Shown piece after piece: positions 1-8,381 of a stretch of DNA of 64,000 nt (position 1 is the first letter of the stretch; every line of letters begins with the position of its first letter). Location of the stretch: assembly GCA_020248985.1 (NCBI GenBank), contig JADCGL010000010.1, forward strand, positions 1-64,000, read 5' to 3'. The notes under the pieces are model-generated. The model made no database searches. It saw only the letters and a program-made list of their open reading frames with translations, and was not told where the DNA came from. Source of the DNA: Telmatospirillum sp. GTDB lineage: Bacteria > Pseudomonadota > Alphaproteobacteria > CACIAM-22H2. Made by a program: the position numbers and the translations under genes.

Positions 1-1
1 G

Positions 2-832
2 ACCCGCAATCGCCGCGCGGTACATGAACGGCACGGCGTGTATCGCAATCTGAGCGTCTCGGGTGCGATGGGCCTGTTCGTCGGCGCACAGATCGATCTG
101 CGCCTTTTCCTGTCGCAATGGCGGCACGCTTATGCGGTGTTTCCGCGCGATCCGCGCTCGCGCCGCCCGAGCCTTCAGTTCTTCGATGCGGCCGGCCGCG
201 CCGTGCACAAGATCCATGCGACACCCGAGACCGACATGTCGGCATGGCAGGCACTTGCCGACGCGTTCGCGGACAACAACACGGATGCGGATGTCGACTT
301 TTCGCCGCTGCCAATGCGTCAGCCTGTGCGACCCGACGCCGAGATCGACGTGGCCGCTCTGCGTGCGGGCTGGGAATCCCTCAAAGACACACACGACTTT
401 TTCGGCCTGCTCAAGCGGCTCGGCGCGGGGCGCGTACAGGCGATGCGGCTCGTCGGCGAAGATTTGGCGCGTCCCCTCGTCGATGGTGCTGTTCGGCGCG
501 TCCTCGAGGCGGCCGCGACCGGGGCCGTGCCGATCATGGTCTTTGTGGGAAATGCCGGCTGCATCCAGATCCATACCGGTCCCATCGAGCGCCTGAAGGC
601 GACTGGCGAATGGTTCAACGTGTTGGATCCTGCCTTCAATCTCCATTTGCGCGAAAGCGGCATCGCTTCGACATGGCTTGTGCGCAAGCCGACGGCCGAC
701 GGCGTCGTGACATCCATCGAGGCATTCGACGATGCGGGCGAGACGATCGCGATGCTTTTCGGCAAACGCAAACCCGGCGAGAGCGAGCGCGCCGATTGGC
801 GCGCCTTGACCGCCGCTTTGACGGAGGCCTGA
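2..832 (+). CDS. hemS: Heme utilisation/degrading protein HemS (5'-truncated by window edge)
   Basis: This is the C-terminal part of a HemS/HmuS/ChuS-type cytoplasmic heme-binding protein, a family that accepts imported heme and degrades or traffics it. The frame is open to the first bases of the window and reads TRNRRAVHERHGVY before the first possible internal start (GTG at 38). The gene therefore begins outside the window; the visible 276 codons compare with about 345 residues for the family. The region around RLFLSQWRHAYAVF and the C-terminal FNLHLRE segment are typical of the second HemS repeat. The stop lies 3 bases before hmuT, so it is the first visible gene of a hem/hmu operon. Such operons are normally Fur- or Irr-regulated, but the promoter is not visible here. 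Confidence 0.86.
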   Translation, partial: TRNRRAVHERHGVYRNLSVSGAMGLFVGAQIDLRLFLSQWRHAYAVFPRDPRSRRPSLQFFDAAGRAVHKIHATPETDMSAWQALADAFADNNTDADVDFSPLPMRQPVRPDAEIDVAALRAGWESLKDTHDFFGLLKRLGAGRVQAMRLVGEDLARPLVDGAVRRVLEAAATGAVPIMVFVGNAGCIQIHTGPIERLKATGEWFNVLDPAFNLHLRESGIASTWLVRKPTADGVVTSIEAFDDAGETIAMLFGKRKPGESERADWRALTAALTEA

Positions 833-835
833 TCC

Positions 836-1723
836 ATGCGCGGTTTTCTTGTCGGGTTATTCTGCCTGTCGGCGGCGACGATCTGCCTGGCGGGCGAAAC
901 CTCCCAGCGCATCGTCGTTGCCGGCAGCGGCCTCACCGAAATCGTGCATGCGCTCGGGGCCGGCGACAGGCTTGTCGGGGTCGATACGACGAGCCTGTTC
1001 CCGGCGCGCGCAGGTGAGTTGCCGCAGATCGGCTATTTGCGGGCGCTGTCTGCCGAAGGGATCTTGTCGTTGCGGCCCAATTTGCTGCTCGCGACCGAGG
1101 ATGCCGGGCCGCCCGCCGTTCTGCAGCAATTGAGCAGTGCCGGGCTTGAGGTGCTGCGCGCGCGCGAAGGATTCGAGCCCGAGGCCGTTGCGGCGCGTAT
1201 CGAAATGGTCGGCCGCGCACTCGGCAAAGAGAGCGAAGCCGCCGCCCTGCAGGCAACGCTGCTTGCCGACATAGCCCGTGTGCAGGCAGCCCTTCCGGTC
1301 GCAGGACCCAAACCGCGCGTGCTGTTTTTGCTGGCGGCTGGGTCGGCGGTACCGATGGTTTCGGGCCGCGATACGGCGGCTTCGGCGATGATCGTCGCGG
1401 CAGGCGGGGTCAATGCCGTCGATGCCTATCGCGGATACAAGCCGCTGACGCCCGAAGCCATTGCGCTGGCAGCACCGGATTTCGTGCTGACGACCGAGCA
1501 GAGCCTCGTGGCGTTGGGCGGGCGCGAGGCGCTTCTCCGGCTTCCTGCCTTCGCGGTACTTGCACGATCGGGCGGATTGCGGGTTCTGTCCTACGACGCC
1601 GTCTATCTGCTTGGCTTCGGGCCGCGCACAGCCCATGCGTTGCGCGATCTCGCAGCCGCAATCCATCCTGCGCGCCAGCTGCCGGCTTTGCCGCATCGGC
1701 CGTGGCTGGAGGCGCGGTTTTGA
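836..1723 (+). CDS. hmuT: Heme ABC transporter periplasmic binding protein HmuT
   Basis: This is the periplasmic substrate-binding protein of a heme ABC importer (295 aa). The N-terminus has a cleavable Sec signal: MRGF, a hydrophobic stretch to about residue 18, then CLAGE. The mature protein has the helical-backbone binding fold of the BtuF/HmuT family, with an early VVAGSGLTEIVHALGAGDRL block and VGVDTTSLFP, as in other HmuT proteins. It is followed directly by the permease and ATPase genes, which defines the system as heme rather than a generic siderophore together with the upstream HemS. The end overlaps the hmuU start by 22 bases, suggesting translational coupling. Confidence 0.9.
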   Translation: MRGFLVGLFCLSAATICLAGETSQRIVVAGSGLTEIVHALGAGDRLVGVDTTSLFPARAGELPQIGYLRALSAEGILSLRPNLLLATEDAGPPAVLQQLSSAGLEVLRAREGFEPEAVAARIEMVGRALGKESEAAALQATLLADIARVQAALPVAGPKPRVLFLLAAGSAVPMVSGRDTAASAMIVAAGGVNAVDAYRGYKPLTPEAIALAAPDFVLTTEQSLVALGGREALLRLPAFAVLARSGGLRVLSYDAVYLLGFGPRTAHALRDLAAAIHPARQLPALPHRPWLEARF

Positions 1724-2730
1724 GGAGGGCGGCACCGCTCGTCGCCGCCGCCTTGCTTGCGATGGCTCTGGTGGGTGCGCTTGCCCTCGGTCCCTTGCGC
1801 CTGCCGGTCGGCGACGTGCTCGGCGCACTTGGCCAATTGGCGGGGCTGTCGCTGCAGGCGGACCCGCAAGCTTTGGCGGTCGTCGGTTCATTGCGTTTGC
1901 CGCGGGCCCTTTTGGCGGCATTGGCGGGGGCCGTGTTTGGCCTTGCGGGCGCAATGACTCAGGGGCTGTTTCGCAATCCGTTGGCCGACCCAGGCGTGCT
2001 TGGCATTGCCGGCGGCGCTTCGCTGGGTGCGGTGTCGGCGATATTTTTCGGCGTGGCTTCGCTGTCGGTCTGGGCATTGCCCGCCACGGGCTTCGTGGGC
2101 GGCTTGGCGGCGGCTCTGCTTGTGTCGCGTATCGCACGCAGCGACGGCCGAACGCCGGTCGCGACCCTGCTGCTTGCGGGCATTGCCGTCAACGCGTTGG
2201 CGATGTCGCTGACTGGAATACTCGTTTATGCGAGCGACGATCGACAGCTGCGCGATATCTCGCTGTGGCTGATGGGCAGCGTCGGCGGCGCGACGCCGCT
2301 GCGGATCTGGATTCTCGTGCCGTTCGCTGCGCTGCTGCTGGCCGGGCTGCCGTTTTTCGCGCGCGGGCTCGATGCGCTGATGCTCGGCGAACGCGAGGCC
2401 GTCCATCTTGGCATCGGCATCGAGACGCTCAAGGCCGGCGTGATTGGCTGCGTTGCGTTGGCGGTCGGGGCGGTCGTTTCCTGCGTCGGGCCGATCGGCT
2501 TTGTCGGGCTGGTTGTACCGCACATTGCGCGCATGATTCTGGGGCCGGGCCACCGGCTTTTGCTGCCTGTTTCCGCGCTGGCGAGTGCCGCATTGCTTGT
2601 CGCAGCCGACACGTTCGCCCGGCTCGCCGTCGCACCGGCCGAATTGCCCGTGGGCTTGGTGACGGCCGCGATCGGTGCACCTTTTTTCGCCGCGATGGTC
2701 GCCCGCAGCAAAAGGCGCCTTGCGCTATGA
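1702..2730 (+). CDS. hmuU: Heme ABC transporter permease HmuU (FecCD family)
   Basis: This is the inner-membrane permease of the heme importer, BtuC/FecCD family, 342 aa with multiple hydrophobic helices. Family hallmarks visible are LRLPRALLAALAGAVFGLAG near residues 55-75, FRNPLADPGVLGIAGGASLG near 90-110, and the C-terminal FVGLVVPHIARMILGPGHR block. The GTG start at 1702 lies inside hmuT; a TTG at 1720 in the same frame, next to the hmuT stop, is an alternative that removes six residues. The 3' end overlaps hmuV by four bases (ATGA). It should work with HmuT and HmuV in ATP-driven heme import. Confidence 0.9.
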   Translation: MAGGAVLRRAAPLVAAALLAMALVGALALGPLRLPVGDVLGALGQLAGLSLQADPQALAVVGSLRLPRALLAALAGAVFGLAGAMTQGLFRNPLADPGVLGIAGGASLGAVSAIFFGVASLSVWALPATGFVGGLAAALLVSRIARSDGRTPVATLLLAGIAVNALAMSLTGILVYASDDRQLRDISLWLMGSVGGATPLRIWILVPFAALLLAGLPFFARGLDALMLGEREAVHLGIGIETLKAGVIGCVALAVGAVVSCVGPIGFVGLVVPHIARMILGPGHRLLLPVSALASAALLVAADTFARLAVAPAELPVGLVTAAIGAPFFAAMVARSKRRLAL

Positions 2731-3509
2731 TCTCGGCGGTTCAAGTCGGTCTGCGTGTGGGCTCAAAGGGTTTGCTCGACGACGTCAATCTCGAAATCAA
2801 TGCCGGCACGTTCCTGGGGCTCGTGGGCCCAAACGGGGCCGGGAAATCGACGCTGCTTCGGCTGTTAGCGGGCGAGCAGCGCGCGACCCGAGGGGCAGTG
2901 TCGATCGCGGGCCGGAAGCTGGCGCAATGGTCCGGCGCCGAATTGGCGCGTCGCCGCGCGGTCCTGCCGCAGCAAAGTGCCGTGGCATTCGAGATCGCGG
3001 TTCGCGACGTTGTCGAACTCGGCCGATTGCCGCATGAAAGTCTGGTTTCGCGCGCGCAGAATGCGGCGGCCGTCGCGCGTGCTTTGCAGGATGCCGACGT
3101 CGCGCATTTGGAAACGCGCAGCTACGCAACGCTCTCGGGTGGCGAGCAACAGCGCGTTCAATTGGCGCGCGTCCTGGCGCAGATCGACGGCGTTCCTGCA
3201 CCCGCTTTGTTGCTCGACGAACCGACCGCCAGCCTCGATCTTTCGCACCAGCACCGTGTCTTGCAGACGGCGCGCCGCATTGCCGAGGCAGGCGCCGCAG
3301 TCGTCGCGGTCCTGCACGATCTTTTCACGGCATCGCTCTATTGCGATCGCATTGCGGTCATCTCGAAAGGGCGCATCGTTGCCGACGCGACGCCGACCGT
3401 TGCGCTGGACGAGGCGACCGTGAAGTCGGTCTTCGAAATGGATTCGCGATGGGTCGAGGCGGGAACGCGCAGGGCGCTTCTTGCGTTCAAAGGCGACGGC
3501 AGCCCTTGA
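2727..3509 (+). CDS. hmuV: Heme ABC transporter ATP-binding protein HmuV
   Basis: This is the ATPase subunit of the heme importer, 260 aa. It has Walker A GPNGAGKS (residues 34-41), the ABC signature LSGGEQQR, Walker B LLLDEP followed by TASLDL, and the switch histidine in VLHDL. I chose the ATG at 2727 because it overlaps the hmuU stop as ATGA; the reading frame stays open far upstream inside hmuT/hmuU, but that part is out-of-frame noise. It is the last recognised gene of the operon; the next gene begins 59 bases later and is of another type. Confidence 0.92.
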   Translation: MISAVQVGLRVGSKGLLDDVNLEINAGTFLGLVGPNGAGKSTLLRLLAGEQRATRGAVSIAGRKLAQWSGAELARRRAVLPQQSAVAFEIAVRDVVELGRLPHESLVSRAQNAAAVARALQDADVAHLETRSYATLSGGEQQRVQLARVLAQIDGVPAPALLLDEPTASLDLSHQHRVLQTARRIAEAGAAVVAVLHDLFTASLYCDRIAVISKGRIVADATPTVALDEATVKSVFEMDSRWVEAGTRRALLAFKGDGSP

Positions 3510-3568
3510 CGGGCGGGACAGGCGGGCCAACATCCTAACCAACCCTATTTGCGAAAGTGGAAATGCGC

Positions 3569-3952
3569 ATGGCAGATCGTAAAATCACCGTCCGTCCCGT
3601 CACGCGGCGTGCGGTTCTTGCCGTTGCTGCCGCAAGCCTCGTCGGCGCAAAAGCGGCACAGGCACATCACGGCTGGTCGGGTTTCGACAGCGGCCAGGTT
3701 TTGCGCCTCAACGGGCGCATTGCGGCGATGACTTTCGACAATCCGCATGGCGAGCTGCGTTTGACCACGGCCGGGGGCGAATGGTCGATCGAACTTGCAC
3801 CGCCCTCGCGTATGGTGGCGCGCGGTCTGTCGCGCGAGATGCTGGCCGTCGGCACCGAGGCGACGGTCGAGGGCTATCCGCACCGCCAGACGGCGCGGCT
3901 GATGCGCGCCGAGCGCATCGTCGTCGCAGGCCAGACGACCGAACTGCGCTGA
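3569..3952 (+). CDS. DUF6152 family exported protein
   Basis: A small exported protein (127 aa from the ATG at 3569; in-frame GTG 3557 and ATG 3563 would add 4 or 2 residues). The N-terminus reads TRRAVLAVAAASLVGA, a hydrophobic signal preceded by paired arginines that is Tat-like, with cleavage expected near AQA. The mature protein opens with HHGWSGFD, characteristic of DUF6152 proteins, whose function is unknown. It appears to be co-transcribed with the DUF6644 membrane protein 29 bases downstream. No catalytic motif was recognised. The two histidines at the mature N-terminus could bind a metal such as copper; that is inference. Confidence 0.72.
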   Translation: MADRKITVRPVTRRAVLAVAAASLVGAKAAQAHHGWSGFDSGQVLRLNGRIAAMTFDNPHGELRLTTAGGEWSIELAPPSRMVARGLSREMLAVGTEATVEGYPHRQTARLMRAERIVVAGQTTELR

Positions 3953-3981
3953 ACGGCAACGCGTACGCGGGCGGCTTCAGC

Positions 3982-4419
3982 ATGGAATGGCTGCTTGCCC
4001 TGCAGGGCTCGGGGCTGGCGCAAGCCTTGCGCGCCTCGACCTGGGCTTATCCGATCGTTGCGACCTTGCATGCTGTCGGCGCATCGCTCGCCGTCGGAGC
4101 CGTCGTGCTGATGGACCTGCGACTGCTCGGATGGGGAGCGGGCCTCGATCGCGCTTCCGTGCTGCGGTTTGCGCTGCCGGTGGCGCTCGCAGGCGCCGGC
4201 CTTGCGCTCTTTGCCGGTTTGGCGATGTTTTCCACTGGGGCTTCGCATTATGCGCGCAACCCGGCCTTTTTGTTCAAAATGGCGGCATTGGTTTTTGCGC
4301 TGTGGAACGCGCTCGCGTTCCACCGCCTTGCGGCCACAACTGGGCGTGTGCACGCCGCTGCCTCGCTGGTCGCTTGGCTTGGCGTCGTCACGGGCGGCAT
4401 CTTCACGGCGTATTTCTAG
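3982..4419 (+). CDS. DUF6644 family membrane protein
   Basis: A 145-residue membrane protein beginning MEWLLALQGSGLAQALR, with four apparent transmembrane segments. The segments carry histidines (ATLHAVGASLAVG in helix 1 and FHRLAATTG before helix 4). The opening and the VVLMDLRLLG motif are typical of DUF6644. I chose the ATG at 3982 because the conserved N-terminus starts there, although the frame is open further upstream. It follows the DUF6152 gene closely, and the two families are likely functional partners. Function is not known; a role in metal or heme handling would fit the upstream heme operon but is speculation. Its 3' end overlaps the convergent regulator gene by 17 bases. Confidence 0.72.
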   Translation: MEWLLALQGSGLAQALRASTWAYPIVATLHAVGASLAVGAVVLMDLRLLGWGAGLDRASVLRFALPVALAGAGLALFAGLAMFSTGASHYARNPAFLFKMAALVFALWNALAFHRLAATTGRVHAAASLVAWLGVVTGGIFTAYF

Positions 4420-5047
4420 AGTTCGCACCAGCCGCATCGTCGCTGCGGCTGGCCCACTCGACAAGGCGCACGAGAGCGGGCAGCGATTTCGACGCCGATT
4501 TACGCATGATCGCGGCGCGGTGGTTTTCGACCGTACGCTGGCTGATGCCGAGATCGGCGGCGATGTTTTTGTTGGCAACGCCGGCCACGACCATGTCGAG
4601 CACCTGCCGTTGGCGCGCCGTAAGGCTGTTCAGCTTGCGCACCGCGTCGGCGCAGTGGCTGCGTGCCTCTTCGCGCGCCGGCAAGGCGTCGAGGGCTGCG
4701 CGCACGGTCGCAACAAAGCGCGCGCACGAAACCGGCTTTTGCATGAAATCGACGGCGCCTGCTTTCATCGCTTCGACCGCCATCGGCACATTGGCTTGGC
4801 CCGTGAGCATGATCGCGGCGAGATGGTAGTCGGCCGCGTGGAGCTTCTGCACAAGCTCGAGCCCGCTCATGCCGGGTAGCCCCGCATCGACCACAAGGCA
4901 CCCGAATGCGCCCGACGGGTGGGCCGCAACGAAGGCCTCGCCGCTGTCGAATGCCTCGACCGCCAGGCCTTCGTCGGCCAAAACGGTGTGCAGAAGCGTG
5001 CAGACGTCGCGGTCGTCCTCGACGATATAGACGGCGTTGGCAGCCAT
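4403..5047 (-). CDS. FixJ/NarL-type response regulator
   Basis: A two-component response regulator of 214 aa. The N-terminal receiver domain shows YIVEDD (acidic pocket), the phospho-acceptor Asp54 in VVDAGLPG, LTGQ and MQKP (the conserved Thr and Lys). The C-terminal LuxR/FixJ-type helix-turn-helix is LTARQRQVLDMVV followed by NKNIAADLGISQRTVENHR. The start at 5047 is supported by GGAG about five bases upstream on this strand; a GTG two codons earlier is also possible. No sensor kinase is adjacent, so its partner and targets are unknown. It is transcribed convergently with the DUF6644 gene. Confidence 0.88.
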   Translation of the reverse strand: MAANAVYIVEDDRDVCTLLHTVLADEGLAVEAFDSGEAFVAAHPSGAFGCLVVDAGLPGMSGLELVQKLHAADYHLAAIMLTGQANVPMAVEAMKAGAVDFMQKPVSCARFVATVRAALDALPAREEARSHCADAVRKLNSLTARQRQVLDMVVAGVANKNIAADLGISQRTVENHRAAIMRKSASKSLPALVRLVEWASRSDDAAGANSRNTP

Positions 5048-5274
5048 GAGCACTCCGATCTGCCGGTTGTTCCAGCTATGTCGGAACAGGATACCGCCAA
5101 CCGTACGTATCTGCCTTGATGTGGCGCAAAGCGGTCGTGGCGTCCGCAAGGCCTTGCTGCGATTGCAGGTTTTCGCCTGCACTTTCGCGCATGGGTAGAT
5201 TCCGGCCCTTTTTTTCGCGGCGAATTTTGCGTGATCTTGCCGATGCGCCCGATTTTCCGAACCGGAGGAAAGCC

Positions 5275-5544
5275 ATGACCGACCCGAATCGCAGCGCGCA
5301 ATCTGACGACACGCAATTCGCCAATGACCAATTTGAACGCCAATCATTGCAGAGCGGCAACGATGCGCGCGACGCGGTGGCTGATCGCAACGCGACCGTG
5401 GCCCGGTTGCGCGCGCGGGCTGCGCGCTGCGCAGACCTTGCCGCCCAGGCGACCTCGCTTGGACTTGCAAACGAGTTCGATCTGCTCGCACGCGACTATG
5501 AGGCCGATGCTGCGTCGTTGGAAACAGCGGCGTTGCGGCGCTAG
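5275..5544 (+). CDS. Small hydrophilic protein of unknown function
   Basis: An 89-residue acidic-N-terminus, helix-rich protein. The ATG at 5275 is preceded by a strong GGAGGA ribosome-binding site six bases upstream, which decides the start within a longer open frame. The N-terminal half is polar and probably disordered. The C-terminal half (RLRARAARCADLAAQA to YEADAASLE) looks like a short coiled-coil or helical hairpin of a kind often seen in uncharacterised alphaproteobacterial proteins. It is read divergently from the response regulator at 4403-5047, separated by 227 bases that could hold both promoters. I do not recognise a function. Confidence 0.6.
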   Translation: MTDPNRSAQSDDTQFANDQFERQSLQSGNDARDAVADRNATVARLRARAARCADLAAQATSLGLANEFDLLARDYEADAASLETAALRR

Positions 5545-5588
5545 CTCGCCTTGACGCGATCGCCAGCAGCTTCGCTGTCATTCGGCCA

Positions 5589-6824
5589 ATGAGCACGAGC
5601 CTGCTGCTTGCCTTCATTCTTGCGGCTCTGCTGCTGCAACTCGGCATTGGCTTCGGCTTTGGCCTGCGGCGCCGACTTCGATTCATGCGCGCGACGGTAC
5701 CGCTGACCGCCGGTTTTGCGCCTCACGAACCGCGCGGCGCCTGGGTGGGCTTGCGCCGCTTTCGCGTGGTGCGACGCGTTTTCGAAGATCCCGCCCAGTC
5801 GCAATGTTCGTTCCGTCTGGCACCCGTCGACGGGGCGGATTTGGTGCCGTCCGCACCGGGTCAATATCTTACGCTGGCGCTGAAGCTTACTGGGGCTTCA
5901 GCAAGCGATGCAGGGCGCACGATACTGCGCTGCTATTCGATCTCGGCGGCGCCCTCGGCAGCCGAGTTCCGCATCACGGTCAAACGGGCCGAGCGGCCGG
6001 CGGGCAAACCCAACCTGCCGCCGGGGGTTGCCACGACAATGCTCCTCGACCGCATTGCCGATGGCGACATGCTCGACGTCGAAGCGCCGGCCGGGCGGTT
6101 TATCTTCGATGCCGATGCCGCGTTGAGCAGCGTGTTCATTGCCGGCGGCATTGGGATCGCACCGATCCTGTGCATGCTTGAAGCGGCATTGGCTGCACCG
6201 TCAACATCGCACGCATTGCATCTCTATTACGGTGTTGCAAACGGTGCCGACCACGCGTTCAAAACGCGGCTCGGCGAATTGGCGGCGGCACATGAAGGAT
6301 TTCGCCAGACCGTTTGCTACGCCGCACCGCGCGTGGAAGAAAAAATCGGCATCGATTTCGACCATGCCGGCTTCATCGACATCGCCTTGCTGCGCGCCAC
6401 GCTGCCGGCCGGGCGCCATCTTTTCTACCTCTGCGGACCGCCCGGCATGATGGCGAGCCTGGTGCCGGCCTTGCGCGCCTGGGGCGTCGGCGAGGGCGAC
6501 ATCCGCACGGAATCGTTCGGGCCCTCGGCGCGCGGCGTCGAAGTGCCGGTGGCGGCGCGACCGTCTGTTTCGTTCGATGTGCAGTTCGGCATTGCCGGCC
6601 GCACGATCGCGTGGGACGGCCGCGATGCCAATCTGCTCGATTTTGCCGACCGGCATGGTGTGGCGCTGGGGTCCGGCTGCCGGACAGGGGCGTGCGGCGC
6701 TTGCGAGACGCGGCTCGTGTCGGGCCGTGTCGCCTACGCGCATGCGCCCGACCATGCGGTGGCGGCCGGCATGTGCTTGCTGTGCGTGGCGGTGCCGCTG
6801 TGCGACCTGCGGCTCGAGGGCTAG
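5589..6824 (+). CDS. Membrane-anchored NAD(P)H-type flavin/2Fe-2S ferredoxin reductase
   Basis: A three-domain electron-transfer flavoprotein of 411 aa. Residues 1-25 are a hydrophobic anchor. An FAD-binding FNR-type barrel follows, with RCYSISAAP, then a nucleotide-binding domain with GGIGIAPILCML and FYLCGPPGMM. The C-terminal plant-type 2Fe-2S ferredoxin domain has GCRTGACGACE and a final cysteine in MCLLCVAVP. The layout matches the phenol hydroxylase/CDP-deoxyglucose reductase (BenC-like) superfamily with a C-terminal ferredoxin. It probably takes electrons from NAD(P)H and passes them to the membrane protein three bases downstream and then to the octaheme cytochrome. The donor, acceptor and direction of flow are inferred. 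Confidence 0.8.
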   Translation: MSTSLLLAFILAALLLQLGIGFGFGLRRRLRFMRATVPLTAGFAPHEPRGAWVGLRRFRVVRRVFEDPAQSQCSFRLAPVDGADLVPSAPGQYLTLALKLTGASASDAGRTILRCYSISAAPSAAEFRITVKRAERPAGKPNLPPGVATTMLLDRIADGDMLDVEAPAGRFIFDADAALSSVFIAGGIGIAPILCMLEAALAAPSTSHALHLYYGVANGADHAFKTRLGELAAAHEGFRQTVCYAAPRVEEKIGIDFDHAGFIDIALLRATLPAGRHLFYLCGPPGMMASLVPALRAWGVGEGDIRTESFGPSARGVEVPVAARPSVSFDVQFGIAGRTIAWDGRDANLLDFADRHGVALGSGCRTGACGACETRLVSGRVAYAHAPDHAVAAGMCLLCVAVPLCDLRLEG

Positions 6825-6827
6825 GCG

Positions 6828-7403
6828 ATGCGTTTCGACCTCTTGCGCCACGAGGTCGTGCCGTTCTTCGGCGCGTTTGCCGCGCTCGTTGGGGCGGCGC
6901 TGTTGGCCGATGCGGTTTTGCATCTGGCCGATGCCGTGTGGGTCGGGCGCTATCTCGGGATTCTCGGCACGCTGCTGATCTTGGGATCGTTCGGCTATTC
7001 GCTGCGCAAACGCGGGTTCATTGCGGGCGCGCCCACACGATTGTTGCGCGTGCATGAATGGATGGCATGGGCAGGGTCCTGGCTGATCCTCGTTCATGCC
7101 GGCATCCATTTCGACGCGATTCTGGCTTGGCTTGCCGTCGCGGCGATGCTCGTCAACATCGCAAGCGGCCTTACCGGAAAATTCCTGCTGCGCCGCGCGC
7201 GAGTACGCCTCGAGGCGACGATCGGCCGTCTCGACGCGCTCGGATTGCCTGTGGCCGAGCGCGAAGCGCGGCTCCATTGGGATGCGTTTACGTTCGACAT
7301 TGTTCGCCAATGGCGCGCCGTGCACTACCCGATCACGCTTGCTTTCGCAACGCTCGCGGCCGGGCACATCGCCGCGATCTTCGTGTTCTGGGGCTGGCGA
7401 TGA
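6828..7403 (+). CDS. Predicted b-type cytochrome-like membrane protein
   Basis: A 191-residue membrane protein with about five hydrophobic segments. Histidines sit in or at the ends of several helices: VHEWMAWAG, LILVHAGIHF, AVHYPIT and AAGHIAAIF. The arrangement resembles four-helix b-type cytochromes or ferric-reductase-like domains, so two heme b groups are plausible, although no diagnostic family motif was recognised. It lies 3 bases after the reductase and overlaps the cytochrome gene by four bases (ATGA), so the three products should be made together. Likely role: a membrane relay between cytoplasmic reductase and periplasmic cytochrome. Confidence 0.65.
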   Translation: MRFDLLRHEVVPFFGAFAALVGAALLADAVLHLADAVWVGRYLGILGTLLILGSFGYSLRKRGFIAGAPTRLLRVHEWMAWAGSWLILVHAGIHFDAILAWLAVAAMLVNIASGLTGKFLLRRARVRLEATIGRLDALGLPVAEREARLHWDAFTFDIVRQWRAVHYPITLAFATLAAGHIAAIFVFWGWR

Positions 7404-8131
7404 AGCGGCATTGGGTGCTTGCCCTGATCGTCGTGAACCTCGCCGCCCTCGCGGTGTTGGCCGTTGCCTTGCCGCGCCAGATGCTGAGCCCAGGCGCTCT
7501 CGGCGAAGGCCATGCGGCCCTCGCGGAGGATTGTTTTGCCTGCCATGTGCCGTGGCACGGGAGTGCAGCCGACAAATGCATTTCCTGCCATGCGGTGGCG
7601 ACGATCGGCCTGCGCACGGCCAAAGGCCTGCCGCTCGCGCAAACGCCGCGCAAGCCGCCGTTCCATCAAGCGCTCGCTTCACCCGATTGTCTGGGCTGCC
7701 ACAGCGAACATGCCGTGCCGCGCCTGGCACCCGTCGCGCAATTCACCTTCGTGCATGCGCTGCTGAACCAAGGCACGTCGGCCAATTGTGCGGGCTGCCA
7801 CACGGCACCCGTCGGCGATTTCCATCGCAGTGCGGGTACCGCTTGTGCGCAATGCCACGTGCAGACCCACTGGAAGCCCGCGACCTTCGACCATGCGCGC
7901 TACTTTCCGCTCGCGGGCGAACACAATGCGCCGTGCGCCACCTGCCATGTCGGCAGCGTGACGTCGTCCTACACGTGTTACGGGTGCCACGAACATCAGC
8001 CCGCCGCGATCCTCGCCAAACATCGCCGCGAAGGCATTGCCAAGATCGACAATTGCGTCGCCTGCCATCGCGGCGCGCATAACGAGCGCGAAGGCGGGCG
8101 CGAACGGGGCCGGACACGCGACCGCGACTGA
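7400..8131 (+). CDS. Octaheme c-type cytochrome, membrane-anchored
   Basis: A 243-residue multiheme cytochrome c. Residues 5-24 form an uncleaved-looking hydrophobic anchor or signal. Eight CxxCH heme-binding motifs are visible: CFACH, CISCH, CLGCH, CAGCH, CAQCH, CATCH, CYGCH and CVACH. Extra histidines such as FDHARY and HEH can serve as distal ligands. Short spacing and repeats recall class III/cytochrome c7-like domains arranged in series. The ATG at 7400 overlaps the preceding stop. The C-terminal tail after the last heme is Arg/Glu-rich and probably disordered. It is the probable periplasmic electron exit or entry point of the trio; the partner beyond it is unknown. Confidence 0.85.
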   Translation: MKRHWVLALIVVNLAALAVLAVALPRQMLSPGALGEGHAALAEDCFACHVPWHGSAADKCISCHAVATIGLRTAKGLPLAQTPRKPPFHQALASPDCLGCHSEHAVPRLAPVAQFTFVHALLNQGTSANCAGCHTAPVGDFHRSAGTACAQCHVQTHWKPATFDHARYFPLAGEHNAPCATCHVGSVTSSYTCYGCHEHQPAAILAKHRREGIAKIDNCVACHRGAHNEREGGRERGRTRDRD

Positions 8132-8294
8132 CTGCGGCTTTGCTGCGGCTGCAAAATCGCTTCACGATGCGGAATCGCGCGAAAAACGTGGCTCGAGCGG
8201 TCCTTAGGCACCGTCAGAATTCGAAATAATGTTGCGCTGCAGTAAATTAACTTGTATCGAGTTAAAACATATTTTTATGTTTATTATCATATGT

Positions 8295-8322
8295 TTGAAT
8301 ATCAGATAGGGTTGCATATATC
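8295..8322 (+). promoter_or_regulatory. Candidate promoter of the pdh operon
   Basis: The 250-base gap before pdhA is mostly GC-rich but contains a clearly AT-rich island from about 8220 to 8325. Within it TTGAAT and TATATC are separated by 16 bases, a fair match to a housekeeping promoter, about 60 bases upstream of the pdhA start. This is a motif match by eye only. Confidence 0.4.
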
Positions 8323-8381
8323 GTGTGCTGGTGGTTTCCTACGGGCAAATCCAAATGCACTGCCCAAACGAGGAAAACGCC

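Noticed and set aside
1560-2726. Long N-terminal extension of the HmuV frame
   Set aside because: The extra 389 codons lie inside hmuT/hmuU in another frame and are Arg/Cys-rich noise; the ATGA overlap at 2727 marks the real start.
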